From DATBRC01 sp036560485 (lineage in GTDB: Bacteria; Pseudomonadota; Gammaproteobacteria; Burkholderiales; Burkholderiaceae_D), in assembly GCA_036560485.1 (NCBI GenBank), contig DATBRC010000057.1:1-64000 (forward strand): a DNA stretch of 64,000 nt, read 5' to 3'. The notes beneath the pieces are model-generated. The model saw only the letters and a program-made list of their open reading frames with translations. It made no database searches and was not told the origin of the DNA. Positions 7,639 through 16,142 of the stretch are shown in pieces. A program made the position numbers and the translations under genes. Numbering within the stretch: the first letter of the stretch is position 1; each line of letters begins with the position of its first letter.

Positions 7639-10425
7639 TCATGGGCAGGTCGAATCAATCACGTAATAGTTCGAACCAGTCATACGCAGTTTCGACGTAT
7701 AGAACGTGTTGTAGAGACCCATGTTCGCGTTCGAGCCATTCGCCAGCGCGTACGACCCGCTAACATGCGCACGTCCGGCAGATACGTGCGTATAGTTACT
7801 GGTGTTATAACAAGCTCCCGCCGTGGTAGTCGTGGTAGTCGCCGTTGTCGTGGTGGTAGTCACCGCTGCGGTCGTCGTCGTCGTAGCTGCTGCTGTCGTG
7901 GTGGTGGTCGCTGCAGCGGTAGTCGTGGTCGTCGTCGCTGCAGTGGTCGTGGTCGTTGCCGTCGGACCAGTGCCGCTACAGGTGGCGCTATCAGTCCAGG
8001 CGTTGAGGCTTGGGCAATGATAGATCGTGATGACGGTGGAGTACCCGTACTGTGCGCCGTACGCAGTATATTGCGTCACGTTGAGACGACCCGCGACGTA
8101 ATGGTTCACGACCGTGTCGGTCGAGGTCTGATCGTAAGCGGTCGAGACTGTCGTCGTTGTCGTCGTGGCAGCCGTCGTCGTGGTGCCACCGCTCGCCGTA
8201 GTGGTCGTGGTGCCGCCAACCGTTGTCGTGGTCGAACCGCCGCCTGCCAGACGCAAGTTGTTGTTGAACCAGAAGTTGGTCACGTACACAGGATAGTTGA
8301 TCCGTGTGCTGTCAACGTAGTTCGTATTTTGACCGCCCGAACCTGCAGGCCATGCGTGACCCATGCCGGATACGCTGATTTCTGTCGTACGCAGTTTGCC
8401 GCTGGAATCGGTGTAAGGCGTACCTGTACCATTTCCGGAAGCACCAGTGATTGTAAAGTTCGAGCCCTGGGTGTAAGAACCACCGTAGACCAGACGCATC
8501 GCTGCAGCATCCATCGGTCCATATGCTTGCGCCACGGTATAGTCGGACGTTCCCCATACGACACTGGTGATTTGGGAAGCCAATGCACTGCTATGGCTGC
8601 CTGCCCACGATGAGCACTGGTTCGCGGCATTGGTTGCCGTAAAGCCGCCCGGGACATAACCGATTTGCGCTGTAGTGGTTCCTGGTGGAGGACCTGCATT
8701 GATACCGATGCCGGCAAAGATATCCGGTGCGAGGCAACCCAATGCCATCGTCATGCCGCCGCCTGAAGACAGGCCGGTTACATAAACCTGGTTCGGATCG
8801 ATTCCGTATTGAGGATTCGTTACGAAACGATTGACCAGGTCGAGCAGGATGCCGTGGTGACCCGTGCTGCGGCTTGGGCTGGTATTCGCATAATCCCAGC
8901 AGTGGTTGCTGTAGACGTTGCCGGTTGCATTTGGCGCCAGGATCACAGCGCCGTAATTGTCTGCGGTGGTTTTCCAGTTGAAGCCGCCGTCACTGCCTTC
9001 GATCACATCACCCGATGCTGTTTGCGTACAGCCATGCAATACCAGGATCAGTGCGCGTCCGTGTGAATTGACCGGTTGGGTTGCAGGCCAGTAGTAGAAG
9101 CCTGTCAGGTTGCCGCCATTGACCGAGTCCGCAGCCCAAGTCTGTTGTGAGCTCCATGCGCCGGGTCCGGCCTGGAATCCGCTACCTGCCTGCGTGGTCG
9201 TGGTTGTGCCGGCGACCGTCGTCGTTGTCGTGCCCGATGCTGTTGTGGTTGTTGTGCTGCCCGAACCATTCATCGGATGCGCGTTGAAGAAATCAACTGC
9301 GACTTGTGCTGCGTTCAAACCCTTGTTGATGATCCATGGGCCGCGCTGCGGGGCGCCTGACCACCAGTGACCGCGCGCCCTGTCTTCTTGCACGACGGTG
9401 TTGGACGATGTGTCATACACGTCTTGCGTCATCTGCGCGACACCGGCGCTGATTAACTGTGCTTCGGTGACATCGAACAGGATGGTTTCAAGCTGGCTTT
9501 GACCGTTGCCATTGTCGCCGTACTTGTTCCATGTGTAGGAAAGCCCATCCACGGAACCGTTGGTGGATGAAGTCGGTGTTGTGTTGATGCCGAGACCATC
9601 AGCAGAACGGAGTCCCATCCACGCATCAATGTCGCTTTGCCCGACCTTGATCGGCACCGTGCAATCCTGCTTGTTATGCATGATCAGCACCGGTGGTTGG
9701 CGCAGTGTGCTTTTCTGCATCTCGGTACGCATCTTGGAAATTTCAGTTGATGTCGCCTGCACGACGCCAAGATTATTGGTCAATACTGTCTGACAATCTG
9801 TGGTGCCGGTGTAAGTCGCTGCTGTCTCACCGTAGCCGATACCTTCAACGACAACGGACGAGGCGAACAGATCCGGATAAGCTACCTGCCCAATAACTGT
9901 CATCGCACCGCCTGAGGAAATACCGGTCAGGTGAATGCGGTTGCTGTCAATCGTGAAATGGGATTTCATATAATCGACCATGCGCTTGATGTCGCCCGGC
10001 TCGCCCTGATCGCGATGCAAATCCGCGTCGAACCAGTAGCCCCAGCAATTCGGATTGCGTCCGTCGTTGTCATTGGAACTGGCATCGTTGTTCTGGAACG
10101 GATACAGGACGATCGCGTTGTTTTGCTCTGCCAGTGTTTCGAACCCGGACAAGTCAGTCATGGTACGGTCGGTTTGACGACAGCCATGCAGCACAATCCA
10201 CAACGGCGCGGCCGTACCAGACACATAACCGGTCGGTATGTAGTAGTCGAAGTTACGTTCTTGGGAGCCTGTGCCGGATGCTGCCTGCACAATGTGGTAA
10301 GTGAATCCTGAAGCGATTGCGGAACCTGCTACCAGTCCCGTGATAAGCATTGCCAGGCTGACTGCAAATGCCTTGATCGGTTTTCTCAACGAAAAGCCGA
10401 GCCCTTGCCCTATTTTGACTGTCAT
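7639..10425 (-). CDS. Secreted esterase with two PHB-depolymerase-like catalytic domains
   Basis: Predicted exported hydrolase of 928 residues. A signal peptide (about 1-38, ending near AIASG) precedes catalytic domain 1 (about 45-385): LHGCRQT, GISSG with Ser170, probable Asp254 and His353. A Thr-rich linker (390-411) leads to domain 2 (about 420-728): LHGCTQT, GLSSG with Ser553, probable Asp628 and His690. Thr-rich linkers (731-760 and 823-868) then separate a small domain (about 761-815) from a C-terminal Cys-flanked module of about 57 residues. Domains match the esterase-PHB/LpqC family that cleaves polyhydroxyalkanoates or related polyesters. I chose the ATG with GGAG five bases upstream. 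The small C-terminal modules may bind polymer or surface; that is inference. No PHB synthesis gene is nearby. Confidence 0.85.
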   Translation of the reverse strand: MTVKIGQGLGFSLRKPIKAFAVSLAMLITGLVAGSAIASGFTYHIVQAASGTGSQERNFDYYIPTGYVSGTAAPLWIVLHGCRQTDRTMTDLSGFETLAEQNNAIVLYPFQNNDASSNDNDGRNPNCWGYWFDADLHRDQGEPGDIKRMVDYMKSHFTIDSNRIHLTGISSGGAMTVIGQVAYPDLFASSVVVEGIGYGETAATYTGTTDCQTVLTNNLGVVQATSTEISKMRTEMQKSTLRQPPVLIMHNKQDCTVPIKVGQSDIDAWMGLRSADGLGINTTPTSSTNGSVDGLSYTWNKYGDNGNGQSQLETILFDVTEAQLISAGVAQMTQDVYDTSSNTVVQEDRARGHWWSGAPQRGPWIINKGLNAAQVAVDFFNAHPMNGSGSTTTTTASGTTTTTVAGTTTTTQAGSGFQAGPGAWSSQQTWAADSVNGGNLTGFYYWPATQPVNSHGRALILVLHGCTQTASGDVIEGSDGGFNWKTTADNYGAVILAPNATGNVYSNHCWDYANTSPSRSTGHHGILLDLVNRFVTNPQYGIDPNQVYVTGLSSGGGMTMALGCLAPDIFAGIGINAGPPPGTTTAQIGYVPGGFTATNAANQCSSWAGSHSSALASQITSVVWGTSDYTVAQAYGPMDAAAMRLVYGGSYTQGSNFTITGASGNGTGTPYTDSSGKLRTTEISVSGMGHAWPAGSGGQNTNYVDSTRINYPVYVTNFWFNNNLRLAGGGSTTTTVGGTTTTTASGGTTTTAATTTTTTVSTAYDQTSTDTVVNHYVAGRLNVTQYTAYGAQYGYSTVITIYHCPSLNAWTDSATCSGTGPTATTTTTAATTTTTTAAATTTTTAAATTTTTAAVTTTTTTATTTTTTAGACYNTSNYTHVSAGRAHVSGSYALANGSNANMGLYNTFYTSKLRMTGSNYYVIDSTCP
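7822..7962 (-). repeat. Minisatellite-like DNA encoding Thr/Ala linker
   Basis: A low-complexity tract of near-identical ACC/ACG/GCT-type codons encodes runs of five to six Thr separated by Ala (protein residues about 822-868). On the plus strand it reads as repeated gtcgtn units. The tract sits between the two C-terminal modules of the esterase. Such tracts are prone to length change by slippage, which would alter only the linker as long as the frame holds. Confidence 0.8.
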
Positions 10426-10858
10426 GGTGTCTCCATATTTATATTTGAAAATCCCTTGGCTCCAACCCAAACAAGATTGTTTGTGCGGGATTCAACATTC
10501 CCTGGCGCCCTGTTTTTATAAACGGGTTTGCGTCAGGCAAGGAAAACGTGGCGCTAAATACAAAATATCAAAACAGTGGTTTATTGATGAAGTATCAATT
10601 TTGTTTTTCCACTACTTTGCCATCACAGTGATACCAGTGTAAGAAGCTGGTTTCCTAAATACAATATCGTACAACTACCATTTAACAATGTTTAACATTT
10701 TGTGTTTCAACTTGGGAACATGAAAGTGTGTATTACGCTGAGCCGGTTGTGTGTGTGCTGCAAAGGAGAGCGTCCGCGGCAAGTTGCAAAGATACACATG
10801 CAAACCGGTGTGACAAGTCAGAAAAGCGCATAGCTTTTACCTTAACGTGCCATCCAAT
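10426..10858. other. AT-rich intergenic region upstream of esterase
   Basis: About 430 bases with no supported gene, between the esterase start and the end of the glutathione S-transferase gene. It should contain the esterase promoter. A short direct repeat, TTTAACAatgTTTAACA, is visible near 10681-10697. An open frame at 10301-10642 on the plus strand overlaps the esterase signal peptide and lacks protein-like composition. Confidence 0.5.
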
Positions 10859-11539
10859 TTATTTCGACGCGCCCAGCAACTGATACTCGCCGCCACGTTC
10901 CAGCGCACGCCGATATGCCGGGCGCTGATGTATACGCGCAAGGAAATCCATCAGCTTCGGCCGGCTTGCATTCAATCCGGCACGCACCGTCGCAGCCTCC
11001 AGCGGAAAACTCATCTGGATATCGGCCGCACTGAATGCATCGCCGGCAAACCATGTGCTTTTTTCCAATTCCGCTTCCAGATAATTCAGATGCTGTGTGA
11101 GCTGCGGCTCGATGTAGGAACGCTTGACCTTTTGCGCGATGGTGCGTGCAATCGGTTTCACAAAAAACGGCATCGGCCCTTTTTCAATTTGATCGAACAC
11201 CAGCTTCAACAATAACGGCGGCATGGCCGAACCTTCTGCGTAATGCAGCCAGTATTGATAGCGCAAGCGCTCCGGTGCATTAGGTGAAGGCGCGAGGCGT
11301 CCATTGTCATAACGCTCAACCAGATATTCGATGATGGCGCCCGACTCCGCTATCGTTTGATTGCCATCGGTGATCACCGGCGATTTCCCAAGTGGATGAA
11401 CTTCACGTAATGACGTCGGCGCCAGCATGGTCTTGGGATCGCGTTGGTAATATTTGATTTCATATTCCAGACCAAGTTCTTCCAACAGCCATAGCACACG
11501 CTGTGAGCGGGAATTGTTTAAATGGTGCACGATGATCAT
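10859..11539 (-). CDS. Glutathione S-transferase
   Basis: Cytosolic enzyme of 226 residues that conjugates or transfers glutathione. The N-terminal thioredoxin-like domain starts MIIVHHLNNSRSQRVLWLLE and contains the cis-Pro and glutathione-binding motif region SPVITDGNQTIAESGAI (about 54-70). The all-helical C-terminal domain follows with TWFAGDAFSAADIQMSF, the N-capping box of GSTs. Ser/Asn near residues 8-10 is the likely activating position. It lies 27 bases downstream of a nitronate monooxygenase gene on the same strand, so the two may form a small detoxification operon. Confidence 0.92.
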   Translation of the reverse strand: MIIVHHLNNSRSQRVLWLLEELGLEYEIKYYQRDPKTMLAPTSLREVHPLGKSPVITDGNQTIAESGAIIEYLVERYDNGRLAPSPNAPERLRYQYWLHYAEGSAMPPLLLKLVFDQIEKGPMPFFVKPIARTIAQKVKRSYIEPQLTQHLNYLEAELEKSTWFAGDAFSAADIQMSFPLEAATVRAGLNASRPKLMDFLARIHQRPAYRRALERGGEYQLLGASK

Positions 11540-11566
11540 CGGCTTCCTTTTTATTTTTCCGCTTTA

Positions 11567-12613
11567 TTAAAGCTTGATATTCACAGCCAGTTCACGCGTC
11601 AGTTCTGCAGCTGATATCTCCTTGCACCCGCTCGGATTCTGCCCCGACCACAATGGCGAGAAATCGCCGCTGCCTTGGCTCTCCGCTTTGGCACGCAATG
11701 GCGCGATTGCCGATGTCGCCAATGGAAATTCCGAAACAGTTGCGCCGATCGGACCGACTTCACGCATGATGCGATTGACAATGCCGCGCGCAGGCCGCCC
11801 GGTAAAAAGATTGGTCAACGCAGTGTGGCGTGCTGCTTCACTTTTCAATGCTGCACGATGCACTGCACTAGTTGTAGCTTCCGCACACAACATGTAGGCT
11901 GTGCCGATTTGTACGCCCGCTGCTCCAAGCCTCATCGCGGCTGCCACACCGTTTGCATCGGCAATGCCACCAGCCGCGATGACCGGAACATTGACCGCCT
12001 TCACAACTTGCGGGAGCAATGCGAACGTGCCGACTTGTGTCGTAATGTCGTTCGACAAGAACATGCCGCGATGCCCGCCTGCTTCGGCGCCTTGCGCGAT
12101 GATCGCATCGACGCCATGCGCTTCCAGCCAGCGCGCCTCATCGACTGTGGTGGCAGAAGAAAGAATCTTCGCGCCCCACGTCTTCACGCGCGCCAGCAAT
12201 TCGGGCGCAGGCAATCCAAAATGAAAACTGATCACCGGCGGCTTGAATTCGGCAAGGACGTCTGCCACTTCCGCGCTGAATGGTTCACGACCCGGACCGG
12301 TTGCAATGGTCTCTGCATCGATCCCGAACTCTTTGTAATACGGTGCGAGTGTCCGGCGCCAGGCTGCCTCACGTTCTGCATCAGGTACCGGTGATATGTG
12401 TGCGAAAAAATTTACATGGAATGGTTTATCGGTGTGCGCCTTGATCGCTGCAAGTTCATTGCGTAACGTTGGTAAATTCAGCAGCGCACCTGGCAGCGAA
12501 CCCAAACCACCGGCATTGGATACTGCTATCGCCAACGCGCTTGCTTGCACACCGGCCATCGGTGCTTGAATGATTGGTAGTTCAATGTTTAAAAATGTTT
12601 GCAAGGTAATCAT
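11567..12613 (-). CDS. Nitronate monooxygenase (2-nitropropane dioxygenase type)
   Basis: FMN enzyme of 348 residues that oxidises nitronates such as propionate 3-nitronate. It has the class signatures LPIIQAPMAGVQ near the N-terminus, SNAGGLGSLPGALL, and the flavin-binding segments AIIAQGAEAGGHRG and PVIAAGGIADANG with MRLGAAGVQIGTAY. The catalytic His is probably in GGHRG. The start is the ATG preceded by GGAGAAGAA; an upstream in-frame start lacks a ribosome site. It is followed closely by the glutathione S-transferase gene. Confidence 0.9.
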   Translation of the reverse strand: MITLQTFLNIELPIIQAPMAGVQASALAIAVSNAGGLGSLPGALLNLPTLRNELAAIKAHTDKPFHVNFFAHISPVPDAEREAAWRRTLAPYYKEFGIDAETIATGPGREPFSAEVADVLAEFKPPVISFHFGLPAPELLARVKTWGAKILSSATTVDEARWLEAHGVDAIIAQGAEAGGHRGMFLSNDITTQVGTFALLPQVVKAVNVPVIAAGGIADANGVAAAMRLGAAGVQIGTAYMLCAEATTSAVHRAALKSEAARHTALTNLFTGRPARGIVNRIMREVGPIGATVSEFPLATSAIAPLRAKAESQGSGDFSPLWSGQNPSGCKEISAAELTRELAVNIKL

Positions 12614-12702
12614 TTCTTCTCCATCATCGGTTGCGCTTACGGTCAGAAGCAAGTCTACTATTACCGCGAATTTTTCGTTTGATGCCGGCTACACGATGTG
12701 CC

Positions 12703-13053
12703 TTAGACTCGCACACCAAACCTGGAAAGCAACCATGCCATTGCAGCATATGCGCCAGCCGTAGCAATACATGACGCAAGCAAGCTAGGCCAGAAATTCC
12801 ATCCTGCACGCAACAGAATGGGAAGAAGAATGAACAGCACAAGCGAAGGCAATACCAGCCAGAAGATTCCTTGTGCAAGAGTCGCAATGCGGTTTGCATC
12901 GCCCGTTTCGATATACAACCAGATAAATGCAAGCAATGAAATCAGCGGCAACGAAGCCAACGTCGCAGCCCAAATCGAATTGCGCTTAGCAAGCTCTGAT
13001 ACGACGGCAATCAGTATTGCGGAGACGATGATTTTTGCGATGTACTGCAGCAT
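12703..13053 (-). CDS. DUF3147 family membrane protein
   Basis: Inner-membrane protein of 116 residues with four predicted hydrophobic helices: about 4-22, 28-46, 58-80 and 88-110. The SELAKRNSIWAATLASLPLIS segment matches the DUF3147 family as I know it. The function is unknown. It reads toward the nitronate monooxygenase gene with a 90-base gap. Confidence 0.8.
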   Translation of the reverse strand: MLQYIAKIIVSAILIAVVSELAKRNSIWAATLASLPLISLLAFIWLYIETGDANRIATLAQGIFWLVLPSLVLFILLPILLRAGWNFWPSLLASCIATAGAYAAMAWLLSRFGVRV

Positions 13054-13121
13054 GATTGTTCTCTATTGCTAGACAAGCGGGATCCTGCATGTAAAAAAGT
13101 TTTGTCCATCCCATACAATTT

Positions 13122-13760
13122 TTAACCAATCTCTTTAGTGGAAGAGATTAATTTAAGGCCAAGGAGCATCATGACGCCGCCAGCCGTACGATCGACCCAA
13201 GCCTTATAACGTAAGTACACATCGCGCGGCGATGCTGCTGAAAGTACCATCGCAACAATTACATACCAACTCGATTCAATCAGTAGAACAACAATAGGTA
13301 TCGATAGCATTAATGACGATGAAATCTCATGCGGCAGCAATGCGGCAAAGATACTCGTGTACACAATCACTGTTTTTGGGTTGCTGACTTGTGTACTCAG
13401 CCCCAGCAAAAAAGATCGCGTAGAGTTGGTCATGGCGATCGAGTTGGAACCGTCAGGAACAACGAACGCTTTCTTCGCGCCGCGAAAAATTTTATATCCC
13501 AGATACATCAGATATGCGCCGCCAAAAAATTGCATTGCAATGTATAGCCAAGGGACGGCGGCAAACAGCGCACTTAATCCAAGTAGTGCGGCCACTGAAA
13601 ACAACATCGCGCCAACTCCCATGCCTGTTGCCGCTGCAAGACCATCGGAACGTGATGACGCGACTGCGGTACGCGCCACCATCAGAAAGCTGGGGCCCGG
13701 GCTGATTGCCCCTACTGTCACGGCGCCTGCGATACTGATTACTGTCAATGTGTTGTTCAT
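13122..13760 (-). CDS. LysE/RhtB family amino-acid exporter
   Basis: Inner-membrane exporter of 212 residues with about six hydrophobic helices. The family signature GAISPGPSFLMVARTAVASSR appears after the first helix, and GAYLMYLGYKIFRGA marks the third helix and loop. Family members export amino acids such as lysine, threonine or homoserine lactone; the substrate cannot be told. I chose the ATG preceded by GGGGAG, dropping 37 upstream residues that are Arg/Cys/His-rich and not family-like. Confidence 0.88.
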   Translation of the reverse strand: MNNTLTVISIAGAVTVGAISPGPSFLMVARTAVASSRSDGLAAATGMGVGAMLFSVAALLGLSALFAAVPWLYIAMQFFGGAYLMYLGYKIFRGAKKAFVVPDGSNSIAMTNSTRSFLLGLSTQVSNPKTVIVYTSIFAALLPHEISSSLMLSIPIVVLLIESSWYVIVAMVLSAASPRDVYLRYKAWVDRTAGGVMMLLGLKLISSTKEIG

Positions 13761-14075
13761 GTTTTTCTCCCCAAATATCATTTTGCTCTGACCTGTCGCA
13801 TGAGAGCAAAAGGCCCGACTTATTCTACTTATAAAAATTACAGCAACGCGGTGGTGTCTAGAACAACGCAATAGGCTTTTGCTGAGCCAAATGGACTTTA
13901 CACGATGTGTTACCGTCGTTTTTCCGTCGATTTAACATTTGTTCACATGCCCATTATTGACGTTGCCGCACGGCAAGCTTATAACTTAATTGCCTGTTCA
14001 ACTCCCGCTGCAATTGGACATGCTAACAACAATTTTTGACAAAGGGTCAATTCGCAAGGCAGCAAGGAGAAGAAA
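13761..14075. other. Divergent intergenic region
   Basis: About 315 bases between the LysE exporter gene and a plus-strand gene for an exported protein. It should hold both promoters. No gene, operator or hairpin stands out apart from the ribosome site AAGGAGAAG just before 14076. Confidence 0.4.
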
Positions 14076-14441
14076 ATGAAATTCACCAAATTTCTACTCT
14101 TTATTTTGCTTGCTGCAAGCGTTCAAATCGTTTTTGCAGGCGACCTGTCGCCCATCGAACAAAAACGTGAATTGTTGGTGTATTCGACACTCATGCTTGA
14201 TGCCGCCCAAACGCTGGACATCAAGAACCATCCGAATTTATATGAGACAAATCCACTGCTCGGGCGTCACCCATCCGATACAAAAGTCGTCGCGTATTTT
14301 ATTGGCGCGGGCTTTGCACACGATGCCGTTACAAAAGCGTTGCCTACCGAGTACCGCGCCACCTGGCAATATGGTTGGGCAGCACTGGAAATCGGCACCA
14401 TTATCAGAAATCGCAAGTTAAATCTTCGCTTCAATTTCTAA
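14076..14441 (+). CDS. Exported hypothetical protein
   Basis: Protein of 121 residues with a signal peptide (MKFTKFLLFILLAASVQIVFA, cleavage likely before GDLS). The mature part contains LDAAQTLDI, a conserved-looking NPLLGRHPSDTK motif and two short hydrophobic helices (VVAYFIGAGFAHDAV and QYGWAALEIGTII), so it may stay membrane-associated. Similar NP(I/L)LG proteins occur in proteobacteria without a known role. AAGGAGAAG lies 4-12 bases before the ATG. It faces the sigma-factor operon convergently. Confidence 0.75.
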   Translation: MKFTKFLLFILLAASVQIVFAGDLSPIEQKRELLVYSTLMLDAAQTLDIKNHPNLYETNPLLGRHPSDTKVVAYFIGAGFAHDAVTKALPTEYRATWQYGWAALEIGTIIRNRKLNLRFNF

Positions 14442-14515
14442 TCAAAATCAGTTTATTAAAAAGTACCGCTTTTAATGCGGCGCTTAGAGCAACTGCGTCG
14501 GCACGCTTACGTACG

Positions 14516-14758
14516 TTAAGTTGATATAAGCCGTTTGGCCTTTTGCATCACTGTCTCTATCAAACCAATTGTCCAACATACCGGGCAACCACGGAATGCG
14601 ATAAGCGCACCCATGCCAGCCAATATCGAAAGCGTCGTTTGCGTTTGATGCTGAATTGCCCAAGCAAGTAATCCAATGGCGACACCACCTCGTATCAAAT
14701 GCCCGAGCAAGCTTTCACTGGCGAAAAATCCAATGGAGCTGCGTTTGAACAAATTCAT
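14516..14758 (-). CDS. DUF2892-like membrane protein with CPVC motif
   Basis: Small membrane protein of 80 residues with two hydrophobic helices (about 20-36 and 41-58). After the second helix it has FRGCPVCWTIG, a CxxC pair as in the YgaP-like DUF2892 family. Its ATG overlaps the stop of the sigma-factor gene (ATGA), so the two are almost certainly translationally coupled. That is the usual place for an anti-sigma factor, but no known anti-sigma domain is visible. A thiol-sensing or sulfur-handling role is inferred from the CxxC pair and the coupling. Confidence 0.82.
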   Translation of the reverse strand: MNLFKRSSIGFFASESLLGHLIRGGVAIGLLAWAIQHQTQTTLSILAGMGALIAFRGCPVCWTIGLIETVMQKAKRLIST

Positions 14759-15282
14759 TTTGATCCTTCAGGCAAAAGATATTCCTTGACCATCGCGCGT
14801 GCGCGATGCAGGCGGCTCTTGGTCGCTTCACGCGTCAGGTTGAGATGTCCGGCAATTTCCCCTATCGTCATGTCCTGCAAATCGCGCAGTAAAATAATTT
14901 CGCGATGGGTCGGCGACAAAGACTCCAATGCACGCACCAGGTCGATGCGCAATTCATCGACGGGCATCCTGGAAAAGCGAGACGAGTTTTCCACGCTCTT
15001 GAGCTCTTCCACACCTTTCATGAACATCAGTGCCGGCAGCATGCAAAGCCTGGCGACGACCTTGACCAACCATGCGCTGAGTGCGGCCACACTGCGCACC
15101 GTGCCTACGCGCCGGTACAGGATCAGCAGCGCCTCTTGCACCACCTCTTCAACAGCCGACGAGCGCTGGCATTGATAACTGGCATAGCGCCGGATATCCG
15201 GACGCAGTTGCACCAGCAGACTCTCCAATGCCACCGGATCGCCTGCCTGTGCTGCGGTAAATGTGTGTTCCTGGATGCGCAT
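14755..15282 (-). CDS. ECF-type RNA polymerase sigma factor
   Basis: Sigma factor of 175 residues that would direct RNA polymerase to a specific promoter set. Region 2 covers about 10-75 (PDIRRYASYQ, VEEVVQEALLILYRRV), with a linker, and region 4 covers about 112-165 (LVRALESLSPTHREIILLRDL, the DMTIGEIAGHLNLTREATKSRLHRAR helix-turn-helix). The start follows a small CPAC membrane-protein gene by 8 bases. The stop overlaps the next membrane-protein gene. A longer in-frame extension upstream would overlap the CPAC gene and is not sigma-like. No canonical zinc anti-sigma factor is adjacent. Confidence 0.9.
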   Translation of the reverse strand: MRIQEHTFTAAQAGDPVALESLLVQLRPDIRRYASYQCQRSSAVEEVVQEALLILYRRVGTVRSVAALSAWLVKVVARLCMLPALMFMKGVEELKSVENSSRFSRMPVDELRIDLVRALESLSPTHREIILLRDLQDMTIGEIAGHLNLTREATKSRLHRARAMVKEYLLPEGSK

Positions 15283-15290
15283 AATATTCT

Positions 15291-15497
15291 TTAGCAATGG
15301 TCCGTAGATTTGCGCCCCGCCATCGCGCACGCAGGGCAATAACGCACCAGCCCAGTAATCACGCTGATGATACCTACGCCTGCCATACCTAGCCCTAGTG
15401 GCGTGGCATGCAAGCCGACCAGACCGCACATTATGATCAAGCCACCGCCGATGACACGGACGATTCTCTCTTTGCTACCGATATTGCGTTTGAACAT
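15291..15497 (-). CDS. Small DUF2892-like membrane protein with CPAC motif
   Basis: Protein of 68 residues: MFKRNIGSKERIVRVIGGG start, two hydrophobic helices (about 14-30 and 34-50), then VRYCPACAMAG with a CxxC pair. This is the DUF2892 pattern as I know it. The start has AGAGGA about 6 bases upstream; longer frames reading through are Cys/Arg-rich and improbable. It is the first gene of a tight three-gene operon with the sigma factor and a second CxxC membrane protein. It probably senses or handles thiol or sulfur species; this is inference. Confidence 0.8.
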   Translation of the reverse strand: MFKRNIGSKERIVRVIGGGLIIMCGLVGLHATPLGLGMAGVGIISVITGLVRYCPACAMAGRKSTDHC

Positions 15498-15517
15498 GAT
15501 AATCCTCTTGTTTGTGA

Positions 15518-15578
15518 ATTGACTGGATGCCATGCACGGATGATTCCGTACCGGCATGGATAAAGAGGGCCAGTCAAT
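15518..15578 (-). promoter_or_regulatory. Nested hairpin upstream of sigma-factor operon
   Basis: Three nested inverted repeats share one centre: ATTGACTGG/CCAGTCAAT (15518-15526 with 15570-15578), ATGCC/GGCAT (15527-15531 with 15553-15557) and ACGGA/TCCGT (15536-15540 with 15545-15549). The element starts 20 bases upstream of the first gene of the sigma-factor operon. It could be a structured mRNA leader or an operator. The sequence shows the symmetry only. Confidence 0.6.
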
Positions 15579-15617
15579 GCAAAAGGATTCGTGAGGTTGA
15601 AAATATTTTTGTATAGG

Positions 15618-15638
15618 GTGGGCAGATTTTCTGCCCAC
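15618..15638. terminator. Hairpin downstream of small membrane gene
   Basis: Perfect 9-base arms GTGGGCAGA and TCTGCCCAC around a 3-base loop, about 75 bases past the stop of the minus-strand gene ending at 15715. No clear T run follows on either strand, so termination is only possible, not established. Confidence 0.4.
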
Positions 15639-15714
15639 GCTGTAATTTAAATACCCCGCGGAGACACAATAAAGCCGTACCCACGCGGATGAAGTACACA
15701 GCGTGATGGAATAC

Positions 15715-16071
15715 TCAACCACGCGCTTGTATCTTGTCGATTCTTTCCTGCATGCGTGACAACAGATACCACCACTCTGTTTCGTCTTCTCGATAAGTCC
15801 GGACAGCGCCGGCGCGCACCAGAATCTTGCGAAGCTCATCCTCATCAAAGCCGCCAAGATGTTTCTGCAATACGTCAAAAGAACGGTCGGTAAAACTTTT
15901 ATGATTGAGGAAATGGCGCGCTGTTTCCTCCGCCATGAATTCTGTCTTGTACTGCTGATGCAGCATTTCAAGTTGATGCTTGAATTGTTGGCGGTTGACT
16001 GCGAATGTTACCAAGCCGCCTACGAGAGTACCCAAAAGTGCGAACAGCGGCGTCAAGATTGCTGGATCCAT
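15715..16071 (-). CDS. Small membrane-anchored hypothetical protein
   Basis: Protein of 118 residues with one N-terminal transmembrane helix (about 3-23, PAILTPLFALLGTLVGGLVTF) followed by a soluble helical part with QFKHQLEMLHQQYKTEFMAE and a C-terminal WWYLLSRMQERIDKIQ helix. I do not recognise a family. The ATG has GAGG about 5 bases upstream. It lies 71 bases downstream of a glucosaminidase-like gene. A small membrane protein next to a peptidoglycan hydrolase is reminiscent of a phage lysis cassette, but this is speculative. Confidence 0.65.
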   Translation of the reverse strand: MDPAILTPLFALLGTLVGGLVTFAVNRQQFKHQLEMLHQQYKTEFMAEETARHFLNHKSFTDRSFDVLQKHLGGFDEDELRKILVRAGAVRTYREDETEWWYLLSRMQERIDKIQARG

Positions 16072-16142
16072 TTTCACCTCATCATGATTGATTTGATTGT
16101 TGAAATGATGCGTGGAATGCCCCTTGCCTTGCTACTGCATTT

